From Bicyclus anynana (lineage: Eukaryota; Arthropoda; Insecta; Lepidoptera; Nymphalidae), in NCBI RefSeq assembly GCF_947172395.1, contig NC_069088.1, positions 1,753,501 to 1,817,500 of the forward strand: a stretch of 64,000 nt of DNA, written 5' to 3'. Below, one piece after another: positions 41,690 to 51,353 of the stretch. Made by a program: the position numbers and the translations under genes. The stretch's first letter is position 1, and the number at the start of each line of letters is the position of its first letter. Under the pieces are notes generated by a model. It saw only the letters and a program-made list of their open reading frames with translations. It made no database searches and was not told the DNA's origin.

Positions 41690-42047
41690 AAAAATTTTAA
41701 TAAAAAAAATACAACCGACTTCAAAACCTAAAAACGTACCCGCTAAACTAAAAAGTGAAAAATAACATCATAATATGTTCTACCTGCTGATCAGTATGAA
41801 GGCGGTGCTTAGCCGGTGATGTATTAATTCAAGCCATGTGAGAATATCTTATAGATTTAGATTTTGCAGACAGTGTTGTTTCATGTGGTCCTGTCAGAAA
41901 TGGCTTTAATTAAGACAACACCGGCTAAGCACCGCCTTCATACTGATCAGCAGGTAGAACATATTATGATGTTATTTTTCACTTTTTAGTTTAGCGGGTA
42001 CGTTTTTAGGTTTTGAAGTCGGTTGTATTTTTTTTATTAAAATTTTT
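41690..42047. repeat. Perfect 129-bp inverted repeat, 100-bp spacer
   Basis: 41690-41818 and 41919-42047 are exact reverse complements by base-by-base reading. Arm contents include ACAACCGACTTCAAAACC, AAAGTGAAAAATAACATCAT and GAAGGCGGTGCTTAGCCGG. Confidence 0.95.
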
Positions 42048-42091
42048 ATTATTTTTCCATTTTTAGTGTAAAATTTCATCTCTAACGAATA

Positions 42092-42485
42092 CATCAGACC
42101 CCTAATGACAGTCACAACCCATCTTGGTACAAAATTCTCAGCAATACAAATTAATCAAGCCCAAGCGCAAGGTAGCTACCGTAAATCGTTAAGGAGCTCC
42201 CTTAATTGACCTTGGTCTTCATCATCAGACCCCTAATAACAGACACAACTCATCTAGGTAGAAAGTTCTCAGCAATACGAATTAATCAAGGCCAAACACA
42301 AGGTAGTTACTGTAAACTGTTAAGGAGTTCCCTAAATTGTCCTTGGTCTTCATCACCAAACCCCTAAATGACAGTCACAACCTATCTATGTGGAAAGTTC
42401 TCATTAATACAAATTAATCAAGCCCAAACACAAGGTAACTGCTGTGAATCGCCGAGGAGTTCCCTCGTCTGTTTTATGGCTCCAT
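42092..42485. repeat. Minisatellite, about 130 bp x 3
   Basis: Each unit has CATCA.(C/A)A(G/A)ACCCCTAA, CAGTCACAACC-like, AAATTAATCAAG(C/G)CCAA and AGGAG(C/T)TCCCT. Unit starts at 42092, 42224 and 42354 give spacings of 132 and 130 bp. Confidence 0.92.
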
Positions 42486-42794
42486 CATCAGATCGACTTT
42501 AAACCTTTATGAAATTATAGTGCTTAAAAGTACTAAATGGAAAAGTATACGAACACACTAGACACCCATATAATTTTCGAAAGTTCCCCTCAATTTCTCC
42601 AGGATTCCACCATCAGATCTTGACATGATGGCAATGGGACCAAATGGGGGCTATACCGTTTCAAACAAAAAAAGAATTTTTGAAATCGGTCCAGGCGTCT
42701 TTGAGTAATCGGTGTACATACATAAAAAAAAAAAAAAAAAAAAAAATACCGACCGAATTGAGAACCTCCTCCTTTTTGAAGTCGGTTAAAAAAT

Positions 42795-43014
42795 ACGTAT
42801 TAACACTTGTGCCAATAGAGGTACGAATGCGTCGACAAAGACGCCTCAGGACACAGTACCCCACTTCATTAAGGGACAAAGGTCGAGAGGGCGCGCGAGG
42901 ACACTCGTGTGATGGACCCCTTTTTGATTATTGCCCTCTTACAATACAATCAGGGCTTGATGTTTTGTTGAGCGGATGATAAATGGAGTTTTCATATTCT
43001 CTTATTTATATAAC
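42795..43014. other. No recognisable feature
   Basis: No supported gene or repeat copy. Confidence 0.4.
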
Positions 43015-43262
43015 GAAAGCCAGCGACTCCGTTCGCGTTAAATTGGGGTTTTCGCAGATCCCGCGAATATCATAAATGTTTCGGGAGTAGCCTATGTTCA
43101 TCCCCAAATCCAATTTATGTCTGTAAATTTCATCCCAATCGGCTTAGTCGTGAAAAGGTTACCTTTTCAAGACAGATTGATACAGATACTAATATAAATG
43201 CGAAATAAATTTCGTATATAAACACTACAAGCCGACGCCCGCGTTTTCGTCCGCCTTTAGGG
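43015..43262 (-). mobile_element. Two adjacent Helitron fragments
   Basis: 43015-43207: GCCAGCGACTCCGTTCGCGT, TCGGGAGTAGCCTATGTTCA, ATTTCATCCCAATCGGC and GATACTAATATAAATGCG, all reversed. 43229-43262: AAGCCGACGCCCGCGTTTTC then GTCCGCC, a second reversed 3' hairpin. Confidence 0.78.
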
Positions 43263-43860
43263 TGAGGCCAGACGAGCGTAGTTTTATGAGTTGTCAGTCG
43301 CGTTATTTCGGTCCCAAACATCATGATCCTGTTTCGAACGATATATAACTAAGAATAGAAAGAGAAATAAAAAGAGAGTTGAAATAGATTGTCAAAACTT
43401 TAGAAGAAGACAATGACATACTCGTATTTTGCAAACTCCACTTAAATAGGATAAGGATTAATGTTATAAAACTGAATTTAAAAGACAATGTTAGTGAGAC
43501 TTTGACTACTTTTGATTTACTTATCTTCTAGTATTTGACTTGATAATTACTTAAATACGTGTACAAATTTTGGCAGCGGTGCTATATACATTGGCTTTAT
43601 TAAGCTAAAAACTCCTTCTGCGAAACTTTTGGACCAATTAACAAACTTGAAGCTCCTCACTAGTTTATTATCATTAACATTCACGGGAAGCGTCCCGGAG
43701 TAGAGATAATACGCGCTTTCGGTTGAGGCTTCCGCGCCAGCGGAGATCTGAGAGATATAAGGAATACGTTCTTAGATTAAGGTGGATTAAGTCAGCAAAT
43801 TGAAATAACGATTTGTGTTAGTAAATCATTTTCTATAAGATTTACTTATGTATAGTATAC
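43263..43860. other. No recognisable feature
   Basis: No supported gene or repeat copy. Confidence 0.4.
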
Positions 43861-44022
43861 ATGCGGATTGGCAGACTTCACACACGTAGAGAGTTAAGAA
43901 AATTCTGAGGTATGCAGGTTAGTGACACGTGATGCACATGTGAAAAGTTGGAGGTGCATACCGAATTGGAATCTACGCCCTCCGAATTGAAGGCAGAGGT
44001 CATATCCACTGGACTATCACGT
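43861..44022 (-). mobile_element. SINE-B fragment
   Basis: ATGCGGATTGGCAGACTTCA, AGAGTTAAGAAAATTC, GTTGGAGGTGCATACCG and AGGCAGAGGTCATATCCACT then GGACTATCACG. The middle is deleted. Confidence 0.85.
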
Positions 44023-44069
44023 CACACATATAATATATATTTAAGTTAAGAATTATATGTTAACTTTTT

Positions 44070-44386
44070 GACGGCCTCCGTGGCGCAGTGGTATGCGCGG
44101 TGGATTTACAAAACGGAGGTCCTGGGTTCGATTCCCGGCTGGGCAGATTGAGATTTTCTTAATTTGTCCAGGTCTGGCTGGTGGAAGGCTTCGGCCGTGG
44201 CTAGTTACCACCCTACCGGCAAAGACGTACCGCCAAGCGATTTAGCGTTCCGGTACGATGCCGTGTAGAAACCGAAAGGGGTGTGGATTTTCATCCTCCT
44301 CCTAACAAGTTAGCCGCTTCCATCTTAGACTGCATCATCACTTACCATCAGGTGAGATTGTAGTCTTGTAAAGAATAAAAAAAAAA
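44070..44386 (+). mobile_element. SINE-A, best-preserved full-length copy
   Basis: tRNA-derived head GACGGCCTCCGTGGCGCAGT with A-box TGGCGCAGTGG (about 44081-44091) and B-box GGGTTCGATTCCC (about 44123-44135), about 40 bp apart as in tRNA genes. The body has CCAGGTCTGGCTGGTGG, TACCACCCTACCGGCAAAGA, GATGCCGTGTAGAAACCGAA and TTTTCATCCTCCTCCTAAC. The 3' end has CACTTACCATCAGGTGAGAT, TGTAAAGAATAAA and an A run. Transcription by RNA polymerase III from the internal promoter is inferred. It was used as the reference for other copies. Confidence 0.95.
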
Positions 44387-45169
44387 ATCACATTTAAAAA
44401 ACCTGTATCATCAATTTCGTCCGTTCATGTTAGTCCCCAACCAAGTATAGTATAGATATGCAGCTAATGTTAATCGGAAATTAATCGATAATAGAACAAA
44501 ACTTTACATGACATGCTCGGAACATAAAATAAAATTGATGAAACCCCTGTATGTCATGAAATTATTCATTCTTTAGAAATTGAATTTCGAAGACTGAATA
44601 TTGTATTTATTTTTAAATATTTCGTACTATTTGTTATAAACTGAAGGTATTTTCGCGATTCAGCGTTTGCGATCGCCATATACATAACTAAACTTAGAAT
44701 AATGATTAGGTAACCTCACTCCAGAGACTGAGAATTCAAATTGGCTTTCTGTAAATACCTATTTTGTGCGCTTTCCGCTAGTTTCAGATCCCCAACGTCA
44801 TGCAAATGCAGTAGTTTGCATGCTGGCAGCCAAGATTTGTTGCGCCTCTTGATATCATATTTGGGAATTATGATGGGAGGGCACGCTGGGAATATTTAGC
44901 TGTAGACGAAGTAGAAACACGCATGAGACGGTGTAAGGAAGCCTTAGTGAGGTTTTTTAAACTAGATGCGTTATAATGAGATTGCTAATATTGAATTGCA
45001 AAATTATCTTTTTATTTTTTTTCATTTTATTTTATTGAGGGCTTACAAACAACATCATAGTACATAATCATATCATAATATTAATATAAATAAAATATTA
45101 TAACTTCGGAAACCACAGATTACAATACTATAAAGTAGACTACTACGTACCTAAATATTTTATATAAAA
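44387..45169. other. No recognisable feature
   Basis: ATGCAAAT octamer inside CATGCAAATGCAGTAGTTTG then CATG (about 44801-44824) forms a small imperfect hairpin. A T-rich run at about 45009-45036 may be a reversed LINE tail. Nothing else supported. Confidence 0.35.
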
Positions 45170-45615
45170 CTAGCGGACGCCCGCGACTTCGTCCGCGTAA
45201 ATTTCGATGTCAACTTTACTACTACCCCTACCCTATCCTACCCCTACCCTACCACTACCCCAACCCTACCCTACCCCAAACCTACCCCTACCTTACCTAC
45301 ACCCTACCCCCATCCTACCCCTACCCTCCCCGTACCCTATCCCTTTCCTACCCCTATCCCACCCGTACCCCTATCTCACGCCTATCCTACCCTTACCCTA
45401 CCACTTCCCTATCCTACCCGTACCTCTACCCTACCACTACCCTACCTCTACCCCTACCCTACCACTACCCTAAACCCGGCCCTAAACCTACCCTACCCCT
45501 ACGCTTCCCTACCCGTACCCTACCCTACCCTGTAACTTCTCTATCTTACTCCTACCCCTAGCAAAATCGGTCCAGTCCTTCGAGAGTGGTGGTATGACCA
45601 AGAGAAATAGAGACT
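45170..45615 (-). mobile_element. Helitron carrying a CCCTA-type array
   Basis: The plus strand starts CTAGCGGACGCCCGCGACTT then CGTCCGCG, the reversed terminal hairpin-CTAG. The array follows, then AGCAAAATCGGTCCAGTCCT, TCGAGAGTGGTGGTATGACC and AAGAGAAATAGAGACT. The same order around a shorter array is at 63693-63866. Confidence 0.85.
45220..45561. repeat. CCCTA/CCCCTA minisatellite
   Basis: About 340 bp of irregular 5-7-bp units such as ACCCTACCCCT, with variants TCCTA, CCAAC and CCCGT. It resembles telomeric sequence only superficially; the usual insect telomere unit is TTAGG. A low-complexity open frame across it (45207-45473) is an artefact. Confidence 0.95.
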
Positions 45616-45808
45616 TCTATGCTAATAATATAAAGAGGTAAAGTTTGTGTGGTTGTAGGAGGTAATCTCTTTATCTAGTGGACCGATTTGGAAAATTGTT
45701 TTACCAATAGAAAGCTACGTTATTTGCGAGTGTCATAGGCTATGTTTGATCCCCATATTCACACGGGAACGGGAACTACGTAAATGAAAGCGCCGGGCGT
45801 CATATAGC
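45616..45808 (+). mobile_element. Helitron, head to head with the previous one
   Basis: It starts TCTATGCTAATAATATAAAG then AGGTAAAGTTTGTGTGG, TGGACCGATTTGGAAAATTG, GAAAGCTACGTTATTTGCG, CACACGGGAACGGGAACTAC and GCGCCGGGCGTCATATAGCG. The CTAG end is mutated. Confidence 0.82.
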
Positions 45809-46017
45809 GGAATTTCTGCGTCTTTTAGAAATTTTGTATTATCTCCGAAACTATTAAAGTAATTAACATACTGTAAAGGGCAAATCTTATCTCCATAATA
45901 TCCTTGTGATTATTAAATAATTTATTTTAATAAGGATTAAAGTTTAGTTGTATAAATAATGACGTAAACCTAAGTATATAAAATTAATAAATTTTTAAAA
46001 CACAAAAGGTACTATAT
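45809..46017. other. No recognisable feature
   Basis: AT-rich linker. Confidence 0.4.
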
Positions 46018-46373
46018 CTGCTAATATATAGAAGATAGATATATGGTGTCGCGGACTTTTTTGTAGAACTTTTAAAGATACATAAAGTCTCCGTACATTA
46101 ATTTCAATTTTACACAATAGTTAAGGCAGCGCATGCGAATAAGTCTTTTTAAGAGGATTTTCAGTCCGACCTGTATGACAAAAACTGTGATAACTCGGCT
46201 AATATATATGATACCAATATAAAATATAGCCTATAGCACTCCCCGATAATGTAGCATTCTACTGGTGAAAGAATTTTTAAAATCGGACCAGTAGTTCCGA
46301 AGATTACCCCATTTAAAAAATGTGACAAACTTACAAACTTACAAACTTTACCTCTTTATAATATTAGTATAGA
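46018..46373 (-). mobile_element. Helitron, longer variant
   Basis: The plus strand has ATATGGTGTCGCGGACTTTT, AAGTCTCCGTACATTAATTT, AGTCTTTTTAAGAGGATTTT, GTGAAAGAATTTTTAAAATC and ACCTCTTTATAATATTAGTA then TAGA/T at the 5' end. The 3' end is unclear. Confidence 0.75.
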
Positions 46374-46771
46374 TTATTACGGAATAAAAAATGAATAAAA
46401 CATTAAAGAAAATACTAAAACTGAATTATTATTCTGTAAGCGTTTTATATCTTAAAATTAAAATAAAATGTACATAGACAAGTATGTACCTGTACTAAAT
46501 ATTTTAGAAAAAATAAATCTCAATTTTGTTTAGCTCTAAAAATTATTTGCAGAGTTAATCTTAATATCACACAGTTTAGTTAGGTAAACTTTCTCCAGAG
46601 TTAGACAGGAAGTATATAGAAACTGAGTAATACCATAGAAAATATTATTTTATAAGTAGGTACTTAATACCTAAGTTTCAGCGCTGTGTGTACTTTATTC
46701 ATTTAAGTTGCCTGGCAGAGATCCTTGTAAGCGATAAGGCCGCCTATTGTGCATTTTTATGAATATTTTGT
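46374..46771. other. No recognisable feature
   Basis: AT-rich. No supported gene or repeat copy. Confidence 0.4.
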
Positions 46772-46939
46772 AATAGCTGCGCGTGCAGTTTCACTCGCGT
46801 GTTTCCCGTTCCTGTAAGAATACGGGAATAAATGGGCTATCTAACACTGAAAGAATTTTTCAAATCGGACCAATAGCTCCTGAGATTAGCGCGTTCAAGC
46901 AAACAAACTCTTCATCTTTATAATATTAGTTAGTATAGA
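46772..46939 (-). mobile_element. Helitron, slightly truncated
   Basis: The plus strand has TGCAGTTTCACTCGCGTGTT, GTAAGAATACGGGAATAAAT, CTGAAAGAATTTTTCAAATC, GAGATTAGCGCGTTCAAGC and AATATTAGTTAGTATAGA/T. Confidence 0.85.
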
Positions 46940-47194
46940 TTCAATTTTTTTGTTCATGGGTATTTTTGTTTGGTGTGTAAATGCTTATTGTTATTTCATT
47001 TCATATTATACGACGATTACGAGAAAATATAATAATCAAATAGGTTAACAACGAGCATTCAAGATAAAGTCTTTATTCAATTGTAAAATAAAACCAACTA
47101 TATTTATTTTATTAAACTAAGATGGAATTATAAGCGGCAATCTTTTTTGTAGAATTCACGCACAGCGTTATGGCTATAAATTATATGTTAGTAA

Positions 47195-47325
47195 TTATAT
47201 AAAATTATAATGTATATCTATAGCCCTGGAAGATGAATTGGGCAACTTTAATGTCTTCCTGGGTACTGTTTAAGTAAATAAATAAATAAATAAATTAATA
47301 AATAAATAAATAAATAAATAAATAA
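47195..47325 (+). mobile_element. LINE 3'-end fragment with (TAAA)n tail
   Basis: ATAGCCCTGGAAGATGAATT, ATGTCTTCCTGGGTACTGTT, then repeated TAAA (about 47273-47325). No coding part. Confidence 0.5.
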
Positions 47326-47393
47326 AAAGATACTATAATAAGTACTGTTTCCTCTAGACTCTAGAGGAAACAGTACGTATTATTGTATCTTTT
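47325..47393. repeat. 33-bp near-perfect hairpin
   Basis: 47325-47357 pairs with 47361-47393 at 31 of 33 positions. The loop is ACT. The motif CTCTAGAGTCTAGAG recurs just downstream at about 47398-47412. Confidence 0.93.
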
Positions 47394-47917
47394 ATAGCTC
47401 TAGAGTCTAGAGCTGAATATGGTATTTTAAACCAACTCTGATACATCACAGTGAAAGATAAGAAAAAGAGAAGAGAGAGAAGCAAGCGAAAAATCTTTTT
47501 ACATTTTAATCGCTGAAAAGTCTCTATCTGTGGCCAGAATCAACGCAGAGTCTGTGGACATAGTGGCATGGAATTTATTGAATGCGCAAATACGAATGAT
47601 ATATCATTGTAATTTACAATAACCCATTTACAATGAGCAATAAATTATGGGAAGAGGAAATTAATTACAGAAATCAATTCCAACTTGCCCTCCTTCCTTC
47701 GCCCAGGCCTCCTCGGAACGGGTCCCGATGTACGCGTAATTAATTCGAGACTGTTCTCCAGCGAGGCCAAATGCTCCCAACTTTAGTTATCTTACAAGAT
47801 CGCTTTGATTTGACGTCTAACTTTACACAAAACACAGATTAAAGAATAATGGGCAGATAGAGCGCACGGAAAAAGAAAGTGTCGTAGCCGTTTCAAATAC
47901 AAAATTAATAAACGAAT
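47394..47917. other. No recognisable feature
   Basis: No supported gene or repeat copy. Confidence 0.4.
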
Positions 47918-48245
47918 ACATTCTCGGGTCAGTACGACACGAAGCGTCGCATCAATAATTTTCAATATTATGAAATGGCGTCCTATGTTTTAAATATTTC
48001 AAACACTGTTCAAAAAAACTAAAGAAATAAGATGGAGTATTTTTTATTGTTAATTGACTATTATATTAATTTACGTAATTATTGTTTGTATTAAATTTTG
48101 AAATACAAATAATTAAACAAAGTTTGTAGGTATATGCCGATGTAAAGGAGACGCGTGACGTTTGTTTTTTCATGGGTTTCACAGGCTATACCACGCTGCT
48201 TGTAAAGACTCATTCTGGATCATCTTTATTCTGCGACACAAAATA
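47918..48245 (+). repeat. Dispersed repeat family G, copy 2
   Basis: ACGACACGAAGCGTCGCATC, ATAATTTTCAATATTATG, AATAAGATGGAGTATTTTTT, ATGGGTTTCACAGGCTA and CACGCTGCTTGTAAAGACTC align with the copy at 14315. Confidence 0.75.
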
Positions 48246-48649
48246 AGTTACGGCTTACGAGTATCGAATAATAACGTAAATATCTACCCCACTACAACCC
48301 CAATATCATTGGAAATAATATGTCAGAGAGAGAAAATATAATAGTTACAAGCGTCTTGTAATTGGTTGTAATAAAATTAATTGGCTTGTAGAAGCCAGAT
48401 TTTTGTTGTTTTATAAATGCTGAAAATTTGTCGGCTAATGTTCGTACCATAGGTAGGGATCAATTTGGGAGGTTTCTGTGATCCTGAATCTCAAATGTCC
48501 AATTTTGAAAGGTAATTTTCTATTTTCATGAGAAATATTGACTTTAGTCACCAGATCCTTAGCTTCGCGGCAATGTTTTATAGATTGTCTGAATTAGGCA
48601 GACACATCATTCGGAATATCTTTATGTACTCGTAAAAGTCGACCTACTT

Positions 48650-48842
48650 GACCCGGCGTCGCTTTGATTTTATCGCATGGGCTAGCAGTTACTCAAGCAA
48701 CCAATGAGCTATCGGCGACAAACATAAACTTCAGTCGCTTAAAATAAAGCCAGCGGACCCAGTCAAGCTTCGTTTTGACAGTTACGCTAGCAAACAATCG
48801 CAAGAAAGCTATCGGCGACAAACAAAGTTTCAAGCCACTTAT
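48650..48842. repeat. Diverged tandem duplication, ~100 bp
   Basis: AGCTATCGGCGACAAACA at 48707 and again at 48807. Upstream of each is a TTGA..GCTAGCA block and downstream CTT(C)A.TCGCTTA / CAAGCCACTTA. Confidence 0.65.
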
Positions 48843-48900
48843 AATATTTTTTAAATCGGTTCAGTAGTTCCAGAGCCTATTCAAAACATAGAAACAAACA
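48843..48900 (-). repeat. Helitron internal fragment
   Basis: ATTTTTTAAATCGGTTCAGT then AGTTCCAGAGCCTATTC: reversed internal block of a Helitron. Confidence 0.55.
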
Positions 48901-48904
48901 ATTT

Positions 48905-49133
48905 TTAGCAGACTCAGAAGTGATTACAATTACAAAAATAAGAAAACGAATGTCGAACAAAGGTTATTCACAACATTTGTCAGGACAACTTAATTAACAA
49001 AATACACATATAACACACACATAACACGAGACCGACCGACGTCTTATCCGTTTCAGATTACTATTTTCTACACTATTTATTAAAAACATGTAAATTTAAA
49101 AGCGGCGGCGTCGTTACAACGCGGCGATAACAC
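48905..49133 (-). repeat. Dispersed repeat family F, copy 3 (reversed)
   Basis: The plus strand has CTCAGAAGTGATTACAATTA, AAACGAATGTCGAACAAAGG, CATTTGTCAGGACAACTTAA, ACGTCTTATCCGTTTCAGAT, TTCTACACTATTTATTAAAA and CAACGCGGCGATAAC. It shares both termini with copies 1 and 2 but has a different, shorter middle. Confidence 0.75.
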
Positions 49134-49194
49134 AATCAGATAGTTTTTCTTTGTAATATTAGGATACGAGTAGATAAGAGTATCATTAAATACT

Positions 49195-49311
49195 TAATAA
49201 GTAATTTGCATGCCAAATTGGCAAGATACATTTACCATTTACATCTACCGACCACCTGTAAATATAATGCATGTATCTGCAAATAAATAAATTGATTGAT
49301 TGATTGATTAA
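49195..49311 (+). mobile_element. LINE 3'-end fragment with (TTGA)n tail
   Basis: GCATGCCAAATTGGCAAGAT, TATAATGCATGTATCTGC, AAATAAATAAA then repeated TTGA at about 49292-49310. Confidence 0.5.
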
Positions 49312-49716
49312 GATTTAGCACGGTTAGTTTTAATCTTCCAATTCACATTCTATTATGAAGTGATGTCAACGTGGATTGGAGATCTTTCTAGTTCTCAACA
49401 CAGGTCCCCGAGCGTCTTGCAGGCAGTCGTTTGTATAAAACTTTGCTCGTATTATTTCCGTTCCCCGCCGGAGCTGAGTTCCACTGTAATGTGCAGCTGA
49501 CAGGTTACTCCGGAAGCCATTAGTGGCATACTTTAATAAATATCATTCCCTGTCTCCTTTGTCCTTTGTCTTTACAAGGGGTTTAAGATGGGATCGGTAT
49601 TGCATTAATGGCTGTTTCTATCAATTTGTAATATAATAAAAGTTCTATTAGGAAACTGAAATAAATAATTCTATTACATATTAGGTACTCGTATAGTGAC
49701 TTGCTTTATGATCAAA
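49312..49716. other. No recognisable feature
   Basis: No supported gene or repeat copy. Confidence 0.4.
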
Positions 49717-49960
49717 CTAGCGGACGTCCTCCACTTCGTCCGCGTAGATCAATGTAAACTTTCAACCCCTTTTTTACCCCCTTCTTATTTTATTTTCGCA
49801 ATAAAAGTTATCCTACAACCTTTTTCGTATTATGGTCTTAAACCGTGTAAAGTTTCATTTGAATTCATTCAGTAGTTTCAGCATGATGCCCAAATAACAA
49901 AAAAGCACGGACAGAGACAGACATATAAAAAATCGAAAAAAAATATTTTTAGCTTCAGTA
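49717..49960 (-). mobile_element. Helitron, 3' end intact
   Basis: The plus strand starts CTAGCGGACGTCCTCCACTT then CGTCCGCGTAG, followed by AAGTTATCCTACAACC, AAGTTTCATTTGAATTCA and AAGCACGGACAGAGACAGAC. The 5' TC end is lost. Confidence 0.82.
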
Positions 49961-50099
49961 TCGATTATATAATGTCCCCAACTAAAATTTTCAAAATATC
50001 TTCAATGTACAGAATGTACAAAATGTACAGAATACTACTAGAGCTTTTTTATTTTCACTAGAGCTTTTTTAACGGCCGTAAAAAGCGTTCAAATTCTTT

Positions 50100-50600
50100 T
50101 TGACGCGACATCGTACCGGAACGCTACATCTCTTGGTGGTAAGTCTTTGGCAGTACCTACCTGGTCATTTCGTCACCCCAAAACCCAGATAATCCGATTA
50201 AATTAAAAATGTTTCGTAATGCAAGGGAAAATGGCTATTCTAGATGCAATTATTTTACCTACTAAATTACGGTGGTTAATCACGCAATTTTCTATATTTT
50301 CTATTACGTATACCTTTTGTTATTTCAGTATATTTTTACTGACCATCAAAACCTAATTACAAACTCTATTTAGGTATCATCTTTCATGATAAAAATAAGT
50401 TCAAAATTGCGTACTTACAAATGAAAGGCTATATTTTACATTTACTCTCACTGCGCCTTTTGCAGCCTAACTAACTAGCTACGGCCTAATGCCTTCCAAC
50501 AAATCAGACCTGAGATTTCGAAAATATAAACTGGTCCGAGGTGGAAATCGAACCCAGGATTTCTCAGTAACAGTAATTCTGTATACGCTTAACCAAAAGA
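50100..50600 (-). repeat. Two separated SINE-A pieces
   Basis: 50103-50215: CGACATCGTACCGGAACGCT and GTAAGTCTTTGGCAGTA. 50470-50585: CTAGCTACGGCCTAATGCC, CAAATCAGACCTGAG and GGAAATCGAACCCAGGATTT. About 250 bp of unrelated sequence separates them. Confidence 0.6.
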
Positions 50601-50734
50601 AGAATTAAATTAAAAGTTTTGAAATCCCCCGAAGGTCATGAAATTACTAATTGCACTCTCGAAAAAGTTGTCAATATTTTTTTCAGTGCGCTTTAATTTC
50701 AGACCCCAGTCGAGTACATTTGCAGACAGTCGGT

Positions 50735-50950
50735 TATTCTTCCCCACTTTCAACCCCCGGATCTTTTGAACGGCTCAACCGATTTTTATCAAACATGTCT
50801 AAGAACACCCGCACATAAGTCATCTTTCATACAAAGATTCATACAAATTTAAATCGCTTCATCCGTTCGGGAGCTATGATGCTACAGACAGACTGACAGA
50901 CAAACAGACACGTCAAACATATAACACCCTTGTTTTTACGTCGGGGTTTA
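50735..50950 (+). repeat. Dispersed repeat of unknown class
   Basis: TTCAACCCCCGGATCTTTTG, CTCAACCGATTTTTATCAAA, CATCCGTTCGGGAGCTATGA, CAGACAGACTGACAGAC and TTACGTCGGGGTTTAAAAAG. It resembles the internal arrangement of Helitron-like non-autonomous elements, but no CTAG end is present. Confidence 0.45.
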
Positions 50951-51150
50951 AAAAGTAATCAAAATGTTCAACAACAAAACCACAGTTGTAACCATCAATC
51001 ATTAAGATAGTATCCACCGATTCATCATGGGCCGTTAGCTTTAACTTTTAAATTAACTGCTGTTGAGTTTATTGTAAACAAAATTTAAATGAGATATTTA
51101 CCCTGTTATTTAAAATCTTGATAGGTTTTACGCAACAGGATTTGAGTTAA

Positions 51151-51353
51151 TCTATACTAATATTATAAAGCTGAAGAGTTTATTTGTTTGTTTGTTTGAT
51201 TGAACGCGCTAATCTCAGGAACTACTGGTCCGATTTGAATTTTTTTTCAGTGTTATATAGCCCTTTTATCAAGGAAGGCTATAGGCTATATATTATCTCC
51301 GTATTCCTACGGGAACGGGAACCACGCGGGTGAAACCGCGCAGCGTCAGCTAG
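51151..51353 (+). mobile_element. Complete non-autonomous Helitron (reference copy)
   Basis: It starts A/TCTATACTAATATTATAAA and ends AAACCGCGCAGCGTCAGCTAG/T. Inside are GAACGCGCTAATCTCAGGAA, CTACTGGTCCGATTTGAATT, GGCTATAGGCTATATATTAT and TACGGGAACGGGAACCACGC. It has no coding capacity, so rolling-circle transposition would need RepHel supplied in trans. The TC start, CTAG end and A-T target site are as expected for Helitrons. Confidence 0.92.

Larger units (their letters stand above)
41690..42794 (-). mobile_element. Family E element with perfect inverted repeat and tandem units
   Basis: Reading the reverse strand from 42794: TTTAACCGACTTCAAAAAGG, GGAGGTTCTCAATTCGGTC, an A/T run (42724-42746 on +), GATTACTCAAAGACGCCTGG, and a GATCTGATGGTGGAATCC block. 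Three tandem units of about 130 bp (42092-42223, 42224-42353, 42354-42485 on +) follow, then a foldback with 129-bp arms (41690-41818 and 41919-42047). I found no coding frame. AACCGACTTC lies near both ends and at the inner arm, so it may act as a terminal motif. The superfamily is not determined. Confidence 0.7.

Noticed and set aside
44801..44824. Octamer ATGCAAAT as a POU-factor site
   Set aside because: Eight bases occur by chance in 64 kb of AT-rich sequence, and no other regulatory context is visible.
45207..45473. Proline/leucine-rich 88-codon open frame
   Set aside because: It is a translation of the CCCTA minisatellite, with no stop codons because of the repeat composition.
45220..45561. 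Interstitial telomere
   Set aside because: The units are CCCTA/CCCCTA rather than the insect CCTAA, and Helitron blocks flank the array.
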